From Carnegiea gigantea (lineage: Eukaryota > Streptophyta > Magnoliopsida > Caryophyllales > Cactaceae): a stretch of DNA of 64,000 nt. Below the pieces are notes generated by a model. It searched no databases, was not told the DNA's origin, and saw only the letters and a program-made list of their open reading frames with translations. Numbering within the stretch: the first letter of the stretch is position 1; the number at the start of each line of letters is the position of its first letter. Shown here in pieces: positions 23,830-34,604 of this stretch. The position numbers and the translations under genes were made by a program. The DNA lies in the NCBI GenBank assembly GCA_029747015.1, contig JAKOGI010000347.1:431501-495500 (forward strand), written 5' to 3'.

Positions 23830-26797
23830 CAGTCTGGAGAAGCTAATGATGTCCTTTGGTATCCCGACTCAGCTGCTGCGTCTCAGATGACTTTGTTAGA
23901 AGGTATTTTGTCCCATAAACTCCTTTATAGTGGTACCAGTAATGTCATTGTTGGTAATGGCACTCGATTGCTCATCCTCTGTTTCCAGTGATGGTGGCGT
24001 CTATACCTTGTCATTCTCCTCACCTGTTTCTGCTCTTGTAGCCCTCTGAGCCTCTGGTGATGTCTTGCGTCCCTTAGACAAAAACAGCTTATTCTTGCGG
24101 TTTGGGTCCTTGCGGTTTTAGAGTTCTTGCGTCCCTTAGACAAAAACAGCTTTTTCTTTCGGACTCTAAGTTTGGGAATAAATATGTGTCATGTAAGTTG
24201 GACAAGGCCCACAGGTTACCATTTTCTTAAGCAGAACATTGTTATAGTACTCCTTTCTATTTAATACACTCAGATGTTTGGCAGTCACCTGTGCCCTCTA
24301 ACTTAAATTTTCGATATTATGTTTGCTTTGTTGATGACTACACCTGCTTCACGTGGCTTTATCCCATGAAGTACAAATCTGAAGTGTATAACATGTTTCT
24401 CACTTTCCAAAAGTTGGTTGAAAATTTGTTTGATCGCAAAATAAAAGTTTTCAAAGTGATGGTGGGAAAGAATTTGATCACGAACCTTTAAAAGCACACT
24501 TCGTTCGTAATGGCATTTATTTTCGAAAATCCTGCCCTCGTACTCATGACAAAAATGGGGTAGCTGAACGGAAGTACTGTCACATCATTGGCCTGCACTT
24601 TTCTTCTTGATGCCAATCTTCTTGGACAATTCTGGGTTGATGCGGCTTATGCGGCCACTTTCATTATCAATCGGCTCCCCACCCCTCTCTTGGATAATCA
24701 TTCTCCTTTTGAAAAACTTTTTCATAAGGTACCTAATTACTCGTTTTTGCGTGTGTTTGGGTGTGAGTACTTTCCTATGCTCTTTACTCAAGAAACATAA
24801 ATTGGCTCCATGGTCAAAACGATGTGTTTTCCTTGGATATGCTTCACATTATAAAGGGTACCAGTGTCTAGATCCAACTACGAGTCGGGTCTACATTAGT
24901 CGCCATGTTCTATTCCATGAGGATGTCTTCCCTTATCCTGACCTACAATCTCCGGTGTCTATGGCTCAAAATGTCGCTCCTCTACAGTTGGTTGTCCTCA
25001 CCACCCCTCCCTCCCTAGCCCAACCTGAGACTACCCCTCTCATTCAGGACTCTCTTGGGCCCACCTCCCACAGCCAGCCCTCTTCCCCCACTGTGTTAAC
25101 CTCTTCGTCCGCTTCGTCCTTGTCTATATCCTCGGACTCGTTGTGCCTAGCCCATGTCCCTCGTCATCCTTATCCTCTGGTCCCATGTCTCCTGTGTCAT
25201 CTCTGAGTCCCTCCCAGGGAGCGGCCAACGCCGCCTCACCTGAGCTCAGTCGATGTCCCCCCTCTGTATCCTCGGTCCTTCTCGTATCCCCCTCCTCTGT
25301 TAATGATGTTGCCTCTCGTCACCCTATACAAACGCGCTCCCGCTCTGGCATTGTGAAGGCCCGCACTATCTTGTCCTTACATACACTTTGTGATGAGTCT
25401 GAACCGACCTCGTATACTCAGGCCTCCAATGATGAAAAATGACGCATGGTTTTGGCAGAAGAGTTTAATGCACTTGTTCAAAATGACACTTGGCGTCTAG
25501 TTCCATACCGTCCTGGCATGAACTTGTTAAGCTATAAGTGGGTTTATCGTATAAAATATAACTCTGATGGCTCCATTGAACTCCGGAAGGCGCGTTTGGT
25601 TGTCAGAGGCTTCGGTCAACTTGCTGGACTAGATTGTAATGAGACCTTTAGTCTTGTTGTGAATCCTACTACTATTCATATTGTCCTTACCCTTGCTGTC
25701 ACCTATGGTGGAGTTATTTTTCAACTTGATGTGAAGAAAGTCTTTCTACATGGTGATCTTCATGAAGAGGTCCATTGAGCCTAGTTGCACAAGTTTAGCA
25801 GTTATCTCCTATCCTTGGGCTTCACTTGCAGTTGCACTGACTCTTCTATGTTCATCCTTCGTAAGCCCAATGCCCTCTTTATTCTTCTTCTATATGTAGA
25901 TGATATTATTTTCACTGGCAGCTCCCCTTCTATCTTACATCATATTATTCGCCTCCTCTCTATCTAGTTTCCTATAAAGGATCTCGAGGACTTTCATTAT
26001 TTTCTGGGACACAGGTTGTACAAACTCTAGACACTTTCTTCCTATCTCAATCCAAATTTATTTAATATCTTCTCACCAAATTTCAAATTCCCAAATTCAA
26101 ACTCGTCCATACACCACTTCCTTCTCAGACTACGTTATCACTGACAGATAGGGATTTACTTCCAAATCCTACTAAATATTAGAGCATGGTAGGAGCTTTA
26201 CAATACCTAACTATGACTAGGTCTGATATATCCTATGTCGTGAATCTTGTTTCTTAGCTTATGCATGCTCCTTGTACTACTCACTTCCCTGTGGTCTAAG
26301 GGATTTTTTGTTATTTACAGAGCACTATTGATCACGGTCTTACACTCAAGAAGGCCAAGCAGTTATCTATAGTCTTAGCTTATTCAGATGCAGACTGGGC
26401 GGGCTGTCCGGCTAGTTCTCGATCTACCATAGGTCATGCTATTTTCCTAGGTCCCAACCTTGTATCCTGGCATTCCAAGAAGCAACCTACCATTTCTAAG
26501 TCCTCCATTGAAGCTGAGTATCATGCTATTGCTTACACTGTCACTGAGACGCTCTGGATTCGATATGTTCTAGTAGAATTGGGCATTGTTTTCTGTTATC
26601 CAGTGCAGGTTCTATGTGATACCATCTTCGCTACATATATTACTGCTAATCCTATGCGTCATAATCGCAGTAAACATATTAAAGTGGACTATCATTTCGT
26701 TCATGAACGGGTCTCTCATGGTGACTTAATAGTTTGTTATGTTCCTACTCAGTTTCAGCTCGCAGACATTTTTTACCAAATCACTTCCTATAAATAG
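23830..26797 (+). pseudogene. Broken Copia-1 polyprotein
   Basis: Domains in order: protease start (VLWYPDSAAASQMT, active-site DSGA changed to DSAA) at 23850; integrase core at 24291-24800 (FVDDYTCFTWLYPMKYKSEV, later FWVDAAYAATFIINRLP, VFGCEYFP); linker and RVYISRHVLFHEDVFP at about 24890; proline/serine-rich spacer; reverse transcriptase at 25446-25970 (NDTWRLVP, LDVKKVFLHGDLHEEVH, YVDD at 25893-25904); and RNase H at 26330-26797 (YSDADWAGCPASSRSTIGHA, SIEAEYHAIA, KHIKVDYHFVHE). About 45 residues are missing between HGDLHEEVH and the following HKFSSYLLSLGF. The gag is largely deleted. There are many stops and frameshifts. Confidence 0.85.
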
Positions 26798-26855
26798 ATT
26801 TTTGTTTTTAAAATCCGATTTGTCTGTGGATCCTCCCTTACAGATTGAGGGGGCG

Positions 26856-27001
26856 TAATGGAGGAAAGTATCATTGTAATGTAGGAAAGTATTATAGTAT
26901 GAAGTTATGCAAATATTTTTCTTATAACATTATTAAATATATATACAGACCCAAGGTTCTCTCATAACCAGAGCCAATTATTCACAAACTGTGTTTTCTC
27001 A
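26856..27001 (+). repeat. 3' LTR of Copia-1
   Basis: 146 bases, TAATGGAGG to TTCTCA, preceded by the purine tract at 26843-26855. Matches the 5' LTR once the SINE is removed. Confidence 0.88.
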
Positions 27002-27006
27002 TAAGT

Positions 27007-27470
27007 CAAACCGGTGGTGTAGCTTTGAGTTAAGACAAGAACAGCAAACACCCAAATAATGAAAACAAACCGGATCAATTGCTTAGCACATTCTCTCTTG
27101 CATAAATAGCAGCACAAACATTAAGCACTAATATGTGTTGCTTTTCTCATTCTGATGTGAAGCAGAAACTAAATTTGTGCAAAGACTACCATGGAAAATG
27201 AGAAAAAGAGAGTTGTGCCAACTTAATGCGAGGGAGGTCCCTTAAAGTCTTCGTTCACATGGTGTTTAAGGACCAAATGACGAGAGCTATGAAAATGAAT
27301 GCACATAAGCTTGCCACCCATAAATCCCAAGTCAATGGTTTCACATGCACTATCCTCCTCATTTTTCACGGGAACAACCATCGTCACCTTAGATTTTGTG
27401 AATGGTAGAGTAGAATCTACAATTGTTGTGGTGGCTGTTATGGATATGTCTCCCGCCACGATGTCATAAT
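27007..27470 (-). pseudogene. GLR exon piece: S1 end, pore and M3
   Basis: Continues six exon bases left at 34525-34520 on the far side of Copia-2. Reads YDIVAGDISI, TLPFTKSKVTMVVPVKNEED, NEDFKGPPSH, then a stop, then a phenylalanine-rich pore segment. After a probable short intron it reads RFVFIIWVFAVLVLTQSYT, the GLR M3 segment with its SYT motif, up to the Copia-1 insertion. At least one stop (after GPPSH) and one frameshift (before RFVF) are present. Confidence 0.82.
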
Positions 27471-28049
27471 TGTTAGAATAATTGGTGTAAGGGTTGTTGT
27501 GAGGATAGAGAAAAAACTGTGTCGTGGATGAGATCACTGACCTGAAAGCTAAATTCACCCAACTCAGGTGCAAATCGATAAGGCGAAAAAGCTCCCCAAG
27601 GTTTAACACAATGAGCTTCTCACTCATGCACTCGAGGGAGAAGATATGGAGCATAGTAGTCTGTTGCCTAGGAACAGAAGGCTTCTATATTACTGTGTAT
27701 CTTTCACAGTTGCAGAAGGGCTCTTTATATAATGGTCTGATTGAGAAAAGAACTGTTGAATAGCATTAAAAAGGGAGTAAATTGGGGGCACAAATATGGG
27801 ATAGGGAGAGGATCATGGTAACTGAACCAGTAATGGAGGAAGACTCAGTCAAGCTTGCCGTTAGTTTTACGACAGCTTATATGCAACCAGTCCGAAGAAA
27901 ATTCCTCTAGGAATATAATCAGTAAGGCCCAAGCACAAGGAGAGCGGGATATATGAATTCTTCAAACCACTCCCGAAAGTTCTATATGGGGCAACAAAAG
28001 AGATAGAGAGAGTAAGTGAACACCCTTTTGGGGTGCCATTACTCTAACA
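27471..28049 (-). repeat. 3' LTR of Copia-2
   Basis: Matches 33818-34519. A polypurine tract lies at 28050-28059. The shared sequence (for example ctccccaag and gagcttctca stretches) is what makes the two GLR-flanking regions look like duplicated genes. Confidence 0.85.
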
Positions 28050-28559
28050 ATCCCCCATTAATAGCACACAAAAGGAAAAAAAGAATGAGGAAAAATTTCT
28101 TGGGCAAGAAGGGTCGGATAGTTAAGTATTAATGTTTTTCAATTGAATTGATACGTAGTGACGAGAGGCAACATCTAAGTCTGACAAGTGAACTGAGTCT
28201 TGAACTTGTTAGACTTTGAATGAGGCCTTCTCGACCCATATCAACCCTAAAAGATCTACACTCCGCAATAATCACTTGCGCTTTTACGCCCATGGGCATA
28301 CCTCGGGTTTCATAAGTGCTCCAGAGAGACAACCCTAGTCTCTCATAGAAGGTGACCAGACCTTCACACTTACTTAGGTAATTCCATCAGTCTATCTCTA
28401 CTTAGACCACCATATCATGGCTTGGAATTGTTAACAGCATATGTTAGCTCAACCTCTTATAGAATGATGATGAATCCATCAAGTGCTTCTCTATAGCACC
28501 ACTATAATAGGCTATGGATTCATTAATGTGCTTCTCTATAGCATAAGCACTACCACACG

Positions 28560-31500
28560 TCATAAGGATGGAAAGTAGTACAATTAGAAGATTAGTATGG
28601 TTTCGTTAGATCACAAATGGGTATCCACCATACCTCTTCATTCCATGGGCTTTAACCTCATCCCCCTCGATGACTCGAGAACTATTCTTCTGGGTAATCC
28701 CTTTGTGAGAGGGTCTGCTAAGTTTTTCTCGGATCTCACATACTCCAAGGAGATAATACCATGCTTCAACAATTGCTTGACCGTACCATACCCAATACGA
28801 ATATATTTTCTTTTTCCGTTGTAGACACTGTTGTGTGTAACTCCAATTGCTGCTTGCGAATCACAATGCAAGGAGATAGGTGTTGATTGTTTCCCCTACA
28901 ATGGTCTGTTTATCAGGAGACCCTTACGCTATTCTACTCCTTGACCTGACAACTCAAGACCAATAAATTCAGATTCCATAGTTGAGAGAGCTATACATGT
29001 CTGTTTTGTAGACTTCCATGAAATAGCTCATCCTCCCAATGTAAAAACATAACCACCAGTGGAACTTGCCTCATCGTTATCAGCAACCCAATTTGCATCA
29101 CAAAAAACCTTCTAGGATAGTAGGAAATTTACAAAAATGTAAACACCATTCCATAGTACCTCTAAGCTATCTCAACAGACGATGAAATGTATCCCAATGT
29201 TCTTTAGCAGGGTTATGAGTGTACCTACTTAGTCTACTAACAGCATATACAATATCAAGATGAGCGTAGTTTATGAGAAACATCACACTGCCTATTTTTT
29301 TTTCCATATTCAATTTGAGATATACTAGGTCCTCTGTTCTTCTTAAGATGTATGCTAGAGTTATAAAGAGTTCTCATAGGTACCACATCAAAAGAATTAA
29401 ATCTTTTCAATATTTTCTCAATGTAATGAGACTGACACAAGGAGCCTCTTGGTTTTTCTAAGTCCCCAAGATCATATCTGCTTCTCCTAAGTCTTTCATT
29501 TCAAAGAAAGAAGACAAAAGTCATTTAGCCTCATTAATAACAGACAAGTTGGTATCAAAAATCAGCATATCATCCACATATAAGCATATGATCACATAAT
29601 TAGATGCAATCATCTTGGAATAAACACAAGAATCTGAGTTGTTAACAACAAATCCATTTTTCTCTAAAGAGCTAGAAAATTTTTCGTACCACTGTTTGGA
29701 GGCTTGCTTTAGACCATAAAGAGATTTTCTCAGTGTACATACCTTGTTTTCCTAATCGGAAACCTCACACCTCTCAGGCTGTGACATATAAATCTCTTCT
29801 TCTAAGTTACCATTGAGAAAAGCTGTTTTAACATCCATCTGATGCACAACGAGATCATGAATGGCAGCTAAAGCAACTACAGTTTTGATCATTGCAATGT
29901 TAGTCATAGGGGAATATGTATCAAACAAATCAATTCACTTCTTTTGTTCAAAGCCTCTAATAACTAATATAGCTTTGTACCTTTCAATAGAGCCATCCGT
30001 CCTAAGTTTCTTCTTGAAGATCCATTTACTACTAATAGGTCTACATCCCTTAGATAAGTCGGTCAGCTCTCAAGTTTTGTTTGACTTAAAGGAATCTATT
30101 TCACTCTTAATGGCTTCTTTCCAAAAAGTAGCATCTATAGACCTCATAGCCTCTTAGTAGGTTTTAGGATCTTCCTCAGGTAAGAACAGAGACACTAACT
30201 CATTACTAAAAAGGAAGTGATAAAATCAGGGCCAAAACTAGTTTCAGTCCTTTGTCTCTTACTTCTTCTAGGTTCAGTTACCAAGTCTCTAACACTAGAG
30301 CTACAAGTAGGCAAGTTCACATGTTCAGGCACGACATTCGACACAACATGTGGCACATCCTTTTTCAAAGGGAAAACATGCTCAAAAAATTCAGCATCCC
30401 TATACTTAGAAATAGAGAAATCAGATAATGACATAAATCTGTATGCAGCACTGTTTTGAGGATAACACATGAAAAAAGCATCAAAGGTCTTGGGGCCAAT
30501 GTTTGAACGTTTATGACTAGGTAGTGCAACTTTGGCCAAGAACCTCCACACTTTCAGATAATTCAGTTTAGGAGCATATCCTTTTCATAACTCATATGGC
30601 GTCAGATCTAACTTCTTATAGGGAACTCTATTGAGTATAAAACAGGCAGTTAAGATAGCTGCCCCCCACATATTATCAGATAATCCAAAACTTATAAGCA
30701 TGGCATTCATCATGTCTTCAAGAGTACGATTTTTTCGTTCAGCAACACCATTTTGCTGAGGTATGTAGGGGGCACTAGTTTCACGTATTATCCCATTTTT
30801 CTCTCAAAAAATAGTCAAGGAATTGGTGTCATATTCCCCACCTCTATCTGACCTAAGTCTCTTGATTTTTTGATCTAACTGGCTTTTAACTTCAGCTTTG
30901 TACTTCAAGAACATTTCCTCAGCCTCATCTTTAAACTTGAGGAGGTAGACCTTGGTGTACCTATAGTAGTCATCTACAAAAGTGATATACCATTTCTCTC
31001 CATCCTTACTTATTGTGTTCTTAAAGTGTGCTAAGTCTGAATGCACAAGTTCCAATAAATTTGTTTTTCTGGTAGTTACTGATTTAAACGGTTTCTTAGC
31101 AAATTTTGCTTCAACATAGACAGGGCACTTAGAACAACTTTCAGTATTTACATTTGGAATTAATCGCATGTTTCTAAGCCTTTTCAATGAAGCAAAATTA
31201 ACATGTCCAAGCCTACCATGCCACAAATCAACACTCAGCAATATAAACAGAATTGACAGTAGTTTCATTATTAACTTGCGCAGCAGCATTCAGAACAGGT
31301 AGCCTCCCACTACGATTCCCTTTTCCAACAAAGTCCCCATTTCGCATGATAACAACTTTATCAGCTTCTTGCACAATCTTTAAGCCAGCAATATTAAGAA
31401 GGGTACTAGAAACTAAATTTCGATGAAGGGAAGGGATAAACAAGACCTTACTTAAAGACAACAGTATTCCAGAAGTAAACTTGAGTAGAACCTTCCCTTT

Positions 31501-33799
31501 ACCCTTGACAGCAGCTGTAGATGAGTTGCCCATGTAGACGCATTATTTATCAGTAACATATTCAAAGTTGAATGAGTTCTCTATTGGCACAGAAGCGTCT
31601 GGAAGCTGCGAAATCCAGAATTCATTCTGTTAGGTTGTGTACCAGATTGGTCTCCAATGTGGTAACTGCACATATGATTTCATTGTCCTCGGTTTTAGCA
31701 ATATTGGCAGTAGGTGGTGTGGACTTCTGCTTGGCTTGAACTGACCCTTTTCGCTAATTGCATTGATAGGCCTTATGTCCAGGCTTGCCACCGCACACAT
31801 AACACACTACCTTGGGCTTCTGAATTTTTTTATTAATAGCATTCTGGTTTCTGAGATTATGATTTGACTTCTGGAATTTCTTTCAGTCGACTTTGAATCT
31901 GTCTTTGTTCATTAGCACAGCAGATTCAATTAAGTTAGAATTAACAGAATTTAATGAAAGGAGGACATCTTATCCTTTAGCTGGTTTGCCTCTTCAGTTC
32001 GCATGTGGTTGATTAGTTCCTGCTGCGTGAGATCCTTCTTGTTGTGCTTGAGATGGTTTCTATAATCGCTCCAAGATGGTGGAAACTTTTCAATCAACAC
32101 GTTGGTTTGAAGAATCTCGCACATCTTCATACCTTCTGCCAGAACCTCAGCACACAGATTCTCGTAGGTATGAGCTTGTTCCATGATCGGTTTGTCATCC
32201 ACAATCTCGAACTGCAGCCACTTACCGATGACGTACTTTTTCTTTCCGGCGTCATCTGAACCTTATTTCGCTTCCAGTTTTGTCCATATGGCCTTCGCAG
32301 ATTTGAAGATCACAAATAGATCAAACAGTGGGTTGGACATATTGTTCAGTAAATAACTATGAGCCAATTGGTTGTTCTTTTTAAGTTTCTTCTTGGAGGC
32401 ATCATCAAGTGGGATAGAAGGTGTTTTAGGAACAACAGAGGTAGAAGGTTCAGCATCAGTCATTGTTTCATCAAGAAGGTCAGTGGTGAGAACATAATCA
32501 ATCTTAAGTTGTTCAAAATAGAGAAGCAGTTTCTGGGACCAACGTTTGTAATTGGTTCCATTAAGGGGTTCAATTTTGTAGAGTTCTGGGAGAGTTTTTG
32601 GTGTTGCAGCGTTAGGGAAAAAGTTTTAATATTTATAAACCCCAAGTGCAAAGTGCATCGTTGAGTACTCGAGGCGTCGTTCGCAGAGAGTTGGGTTTTC
32701 AAGTGCCAGAGCTAACTAAAGCGTCTCAAGTTAGGCAAAACTGAAGGGATAGAAAATAGAACTAAACTACTAAAATAACCAAAGGACTCTAATTATGATT
32801 AAACCTGAGATAAACCAGCTGATCAAGTTAAACCCTCACCTTCTCAAGTTATGCTAGTATTTGAGGTTGATCGATTGCGTCATTGAGGCCACCCAAGCAC
32901 TCTCTCAAGGGTCAATAGGCTAGTCTAGTTGTTCTAACCACCTAATTTCATGGGATTAGTTCGATTAAACTACAAAATTGATAACCCTTGACCTATCTAG
33001 CGATGAGACTATTTTCATGTCCCAATCTCAGCTCTTCACTCTACCCACACTAGACAATCAACCTCACCTTTCAGCATAAGTCAATTGCCCCAAAGCACGA
33101 ATAAAAGCTCTTTCAAGCATTTCATCGAACACATGGTGGGCATGAGAGAAAACCTTAGATTCTAGTATAAACAAGAGGGGCAAAGATCTAACAACAATCA
33201 ATTGGCCATCACAAGGCTAATCACAATCCAAATTCACAACTATAATCTATAAACATTACAAAAGCATATATAAACTAAAACATGAACATAAACATACAAA
33301 ATAAAGAGAGGAAGAGAGGAGAAAATTTATGTTGATTGAATGAACTTGAGAATCCACAAGTTTTGAATCCAAACAACCAGAGACAAATCCTAATCTAATT
33401 CCCCAATGTGATTTTTATTAGCTATTCCTAACCTAAAAACTCCCAAAAAGTCGCTAAAGGAGAGCCCGGGAGGTCCCGAACAAAAATGTCGAAGGAGGTT
33501 TAAATAGAAAATCAAGCGAGCAAGTGATGGGGGAGGGGCATGACCGTGCCAAGTGGCACGGCCCCACCGTGCCATTTTTTTGGCGCGGTGGTTCGACCCT
33601 CCGTCGTCCCTTTCTTGCCTGCTTTCGTTGTTTTTGTCTGTCTTCACTCCTTTTCGTGATACTTGCTCCATTTGAACTTATTTCATATAAAACGTAAATA
33701 AAATAAGTAAAAATTCTAAAGATTAAGGTATTATACGAGCTAAAAGTGGGTGAAAGAGGCGCGTAAAATACGACAATTTATCGCCTAACATGCGGCCAT
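28560..33799 (-). pseudogene. Broken Copia-2 gag-pol
   Basis: Read downward from the gag ATG at 33799-33797. After the solo LTR, gag continues from 32609 (KTLPELYKIEPLNG, NYKRWSQKLLLYFEQLKIDY), through 32460-31950, to a zinc knuckle at 31806-31761 (CYVCGGKPGHKAYQC, one residue longer than CX2CX4HX4C). Protease and pre-integrase sequence at 31533-31228 leads into an integrase with HGRLGH..CSKC zinc site, HSDL and RSDRGGEY (31230-30804). Reverse transcriptase is at about 30200-29480 (YVDDMLIF near 29590), and RNase H at 29100-28638 (CDSQAAIGV, EKNLADPLTKGL). Numerous stops and frameshifts. It would have encoded the structural and enzymatic proteins of a Copia element. Confidence 0.85.
32610..33790 (-). 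mobile_element. Solo LTR (element A-related) inside Copia-2 gag
   Basis: Read on the minus strand it begins TGTTAGGCGATAAATT (33790) and ends CCCTAACG (32610; the final CA has decayed to CG). TSDs are tgcgg (33791-33795) and tgcag (32605-32609), with one mismatch. Its 3' half closely matches the 3' half of the element A LTRs (for example gcatcgttgagtactcg and aaagcgtctcaag), but its 5' half differs. GC palindromes, gaccgtgccaagtggcacggcc type, lie near 33540-33580. No internal sequence or second LTR is present, so it is a product of LTR-LTR recombination. Confidence 0.85.
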
Positions 33800-33817
33800 T
33801 GGATTTAGCTTTCAGAT

Positions 33818-34519
33818 TGTTGGAATAATTGGTGTAATGGCTGCTGTGAGGACAGAGGAAAAACTTTGGCGTGGATGAGACCACTGACCTAAAAGCTAAA
33901 TTTGCCCGACTCAGGTGCAAATCAACAAGGCAAAAAAGCTCCCCAAGATTTAACACAGCGAGCTTCTCATTCGTGGACTCGAGGGAGAAGCTATGAAGTA
34001 TAGCAGTCTGCTACCCAGGAAGAGAAGGAGGAAGAGAAGAGGAGAGAAGGTTTCTATGTTTCTATGTATCTTTCACAGTTGCAGAAGGGCTCTTTAAATA
34101 ATAGTCTGATTAAGAAAAGAGCTATTGAATAGCATTAAAAAGGGAGTAAATTGGGGGCGGAAATCTGGGATAAGGAGAAGATCATGGTAACTGAAGCAAT
34201 AATGGAGGAAGACTCAGTCAAGCTTGCTGTTAGGTTTACGACAGCTTATATGCAAATAGTCTAAAGAAAATTCCTCCAAAAATATAATCAGTAAGGCCCA
34301 AGCCTGCGGCCAGCCCGGACTGGACGGGTGGGCGGCAATGGGGCGTGCATACGTGTGGCAGCCAAAGTTCTCTCAACCCCCTTAAAACACGGCTTCCAGC
34401 AAGCACAAGAAGAGTGGAATATATGAATTCTTCAAACTACTTCCAAAAGTTTCATGTGGGACAACAAAAGAGATAGAGAGAGTAAGTGAACATTCTTTTG
34501 AGGTGCCATTACTCCTACA
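33818..34519 (-). repeat. 5' LTR of Copia-2
   Basis: Matches 27471-28049 but carries about 120 extra bases, mainly a GC-rich insert around 34300-34400 and a purine-rich insert near 34018-34050. Confidence 0.82.
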
Positions 34520-34604
34520 ATAATTCTGCAATACCAAAAGGAAAATACAAGGGAAAAAAATCAAACAAGAAAAAAGAAATTATCAAATTGATCATGAACA
34601 CTAT

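Larger units (their letters stand above)
22913..27001 (+). mobile_element. Copia-1: Ty1/Copia element in the GLR exon
   Basis: LTRs of 146 bases (22913-23306 including a SINE, and 26856-27001) begin TAATGGAGG and end TTCTCA. TSDs are gaagt (22908-22912) and taagt (27002-27006), with one mismatch. Removing the element restores the receptor codons T-S-M, which supports these edges. A tRNA-Met primer site follows the 5' LTR and a purine tract gattgagggggcg precedes the 3' LTR. The LTRs differ at roughly 20 of 146 positions, so it is old. The coding part is heavily degraded. Confidence 0.88.
27471..34519 (-). mobile_element. Copia-2: Ty1/Copia element in the GLR exon, with a nested solo LTR
   Basis: Minus-strand element with LTRs at 33818-34519 (5', 702 bases) and 27471-28049 (3', 579 bases). 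They run TGTWGG/TGTTAG to CTAACA, and the TSD ataat is perfect (27466-27470 and 34520-34524). A purine tract, aatgggggat on the minus strand (28059-28050), precedes the 3' LTR. No standard primer site is visible after the 5' LTR; the gag ATG follows only about 19 bases later. The coding region is degraded and a solo LTR (32610-33790) splits the gag. The receptor exon resumes on both sides of the element. Confidence 0.88.

Noticed and set aside
27223..27654. 143-codon minus-strand open frame as a gene
   Set aside because: It crosses the edge of the Copia-2 3' LTR (27471). Its N-terminal part is LTR sequence (also present at 33818-33956) and its C-terminal part is the GLR exon, so it is an accidental fusion frame.
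33723..34081. Second copy of a host gene's first exon matching 27471-27660
   Set aside because: The matching regions are the two LTRs of Copia-2, with TSD ataat on both outer sides.
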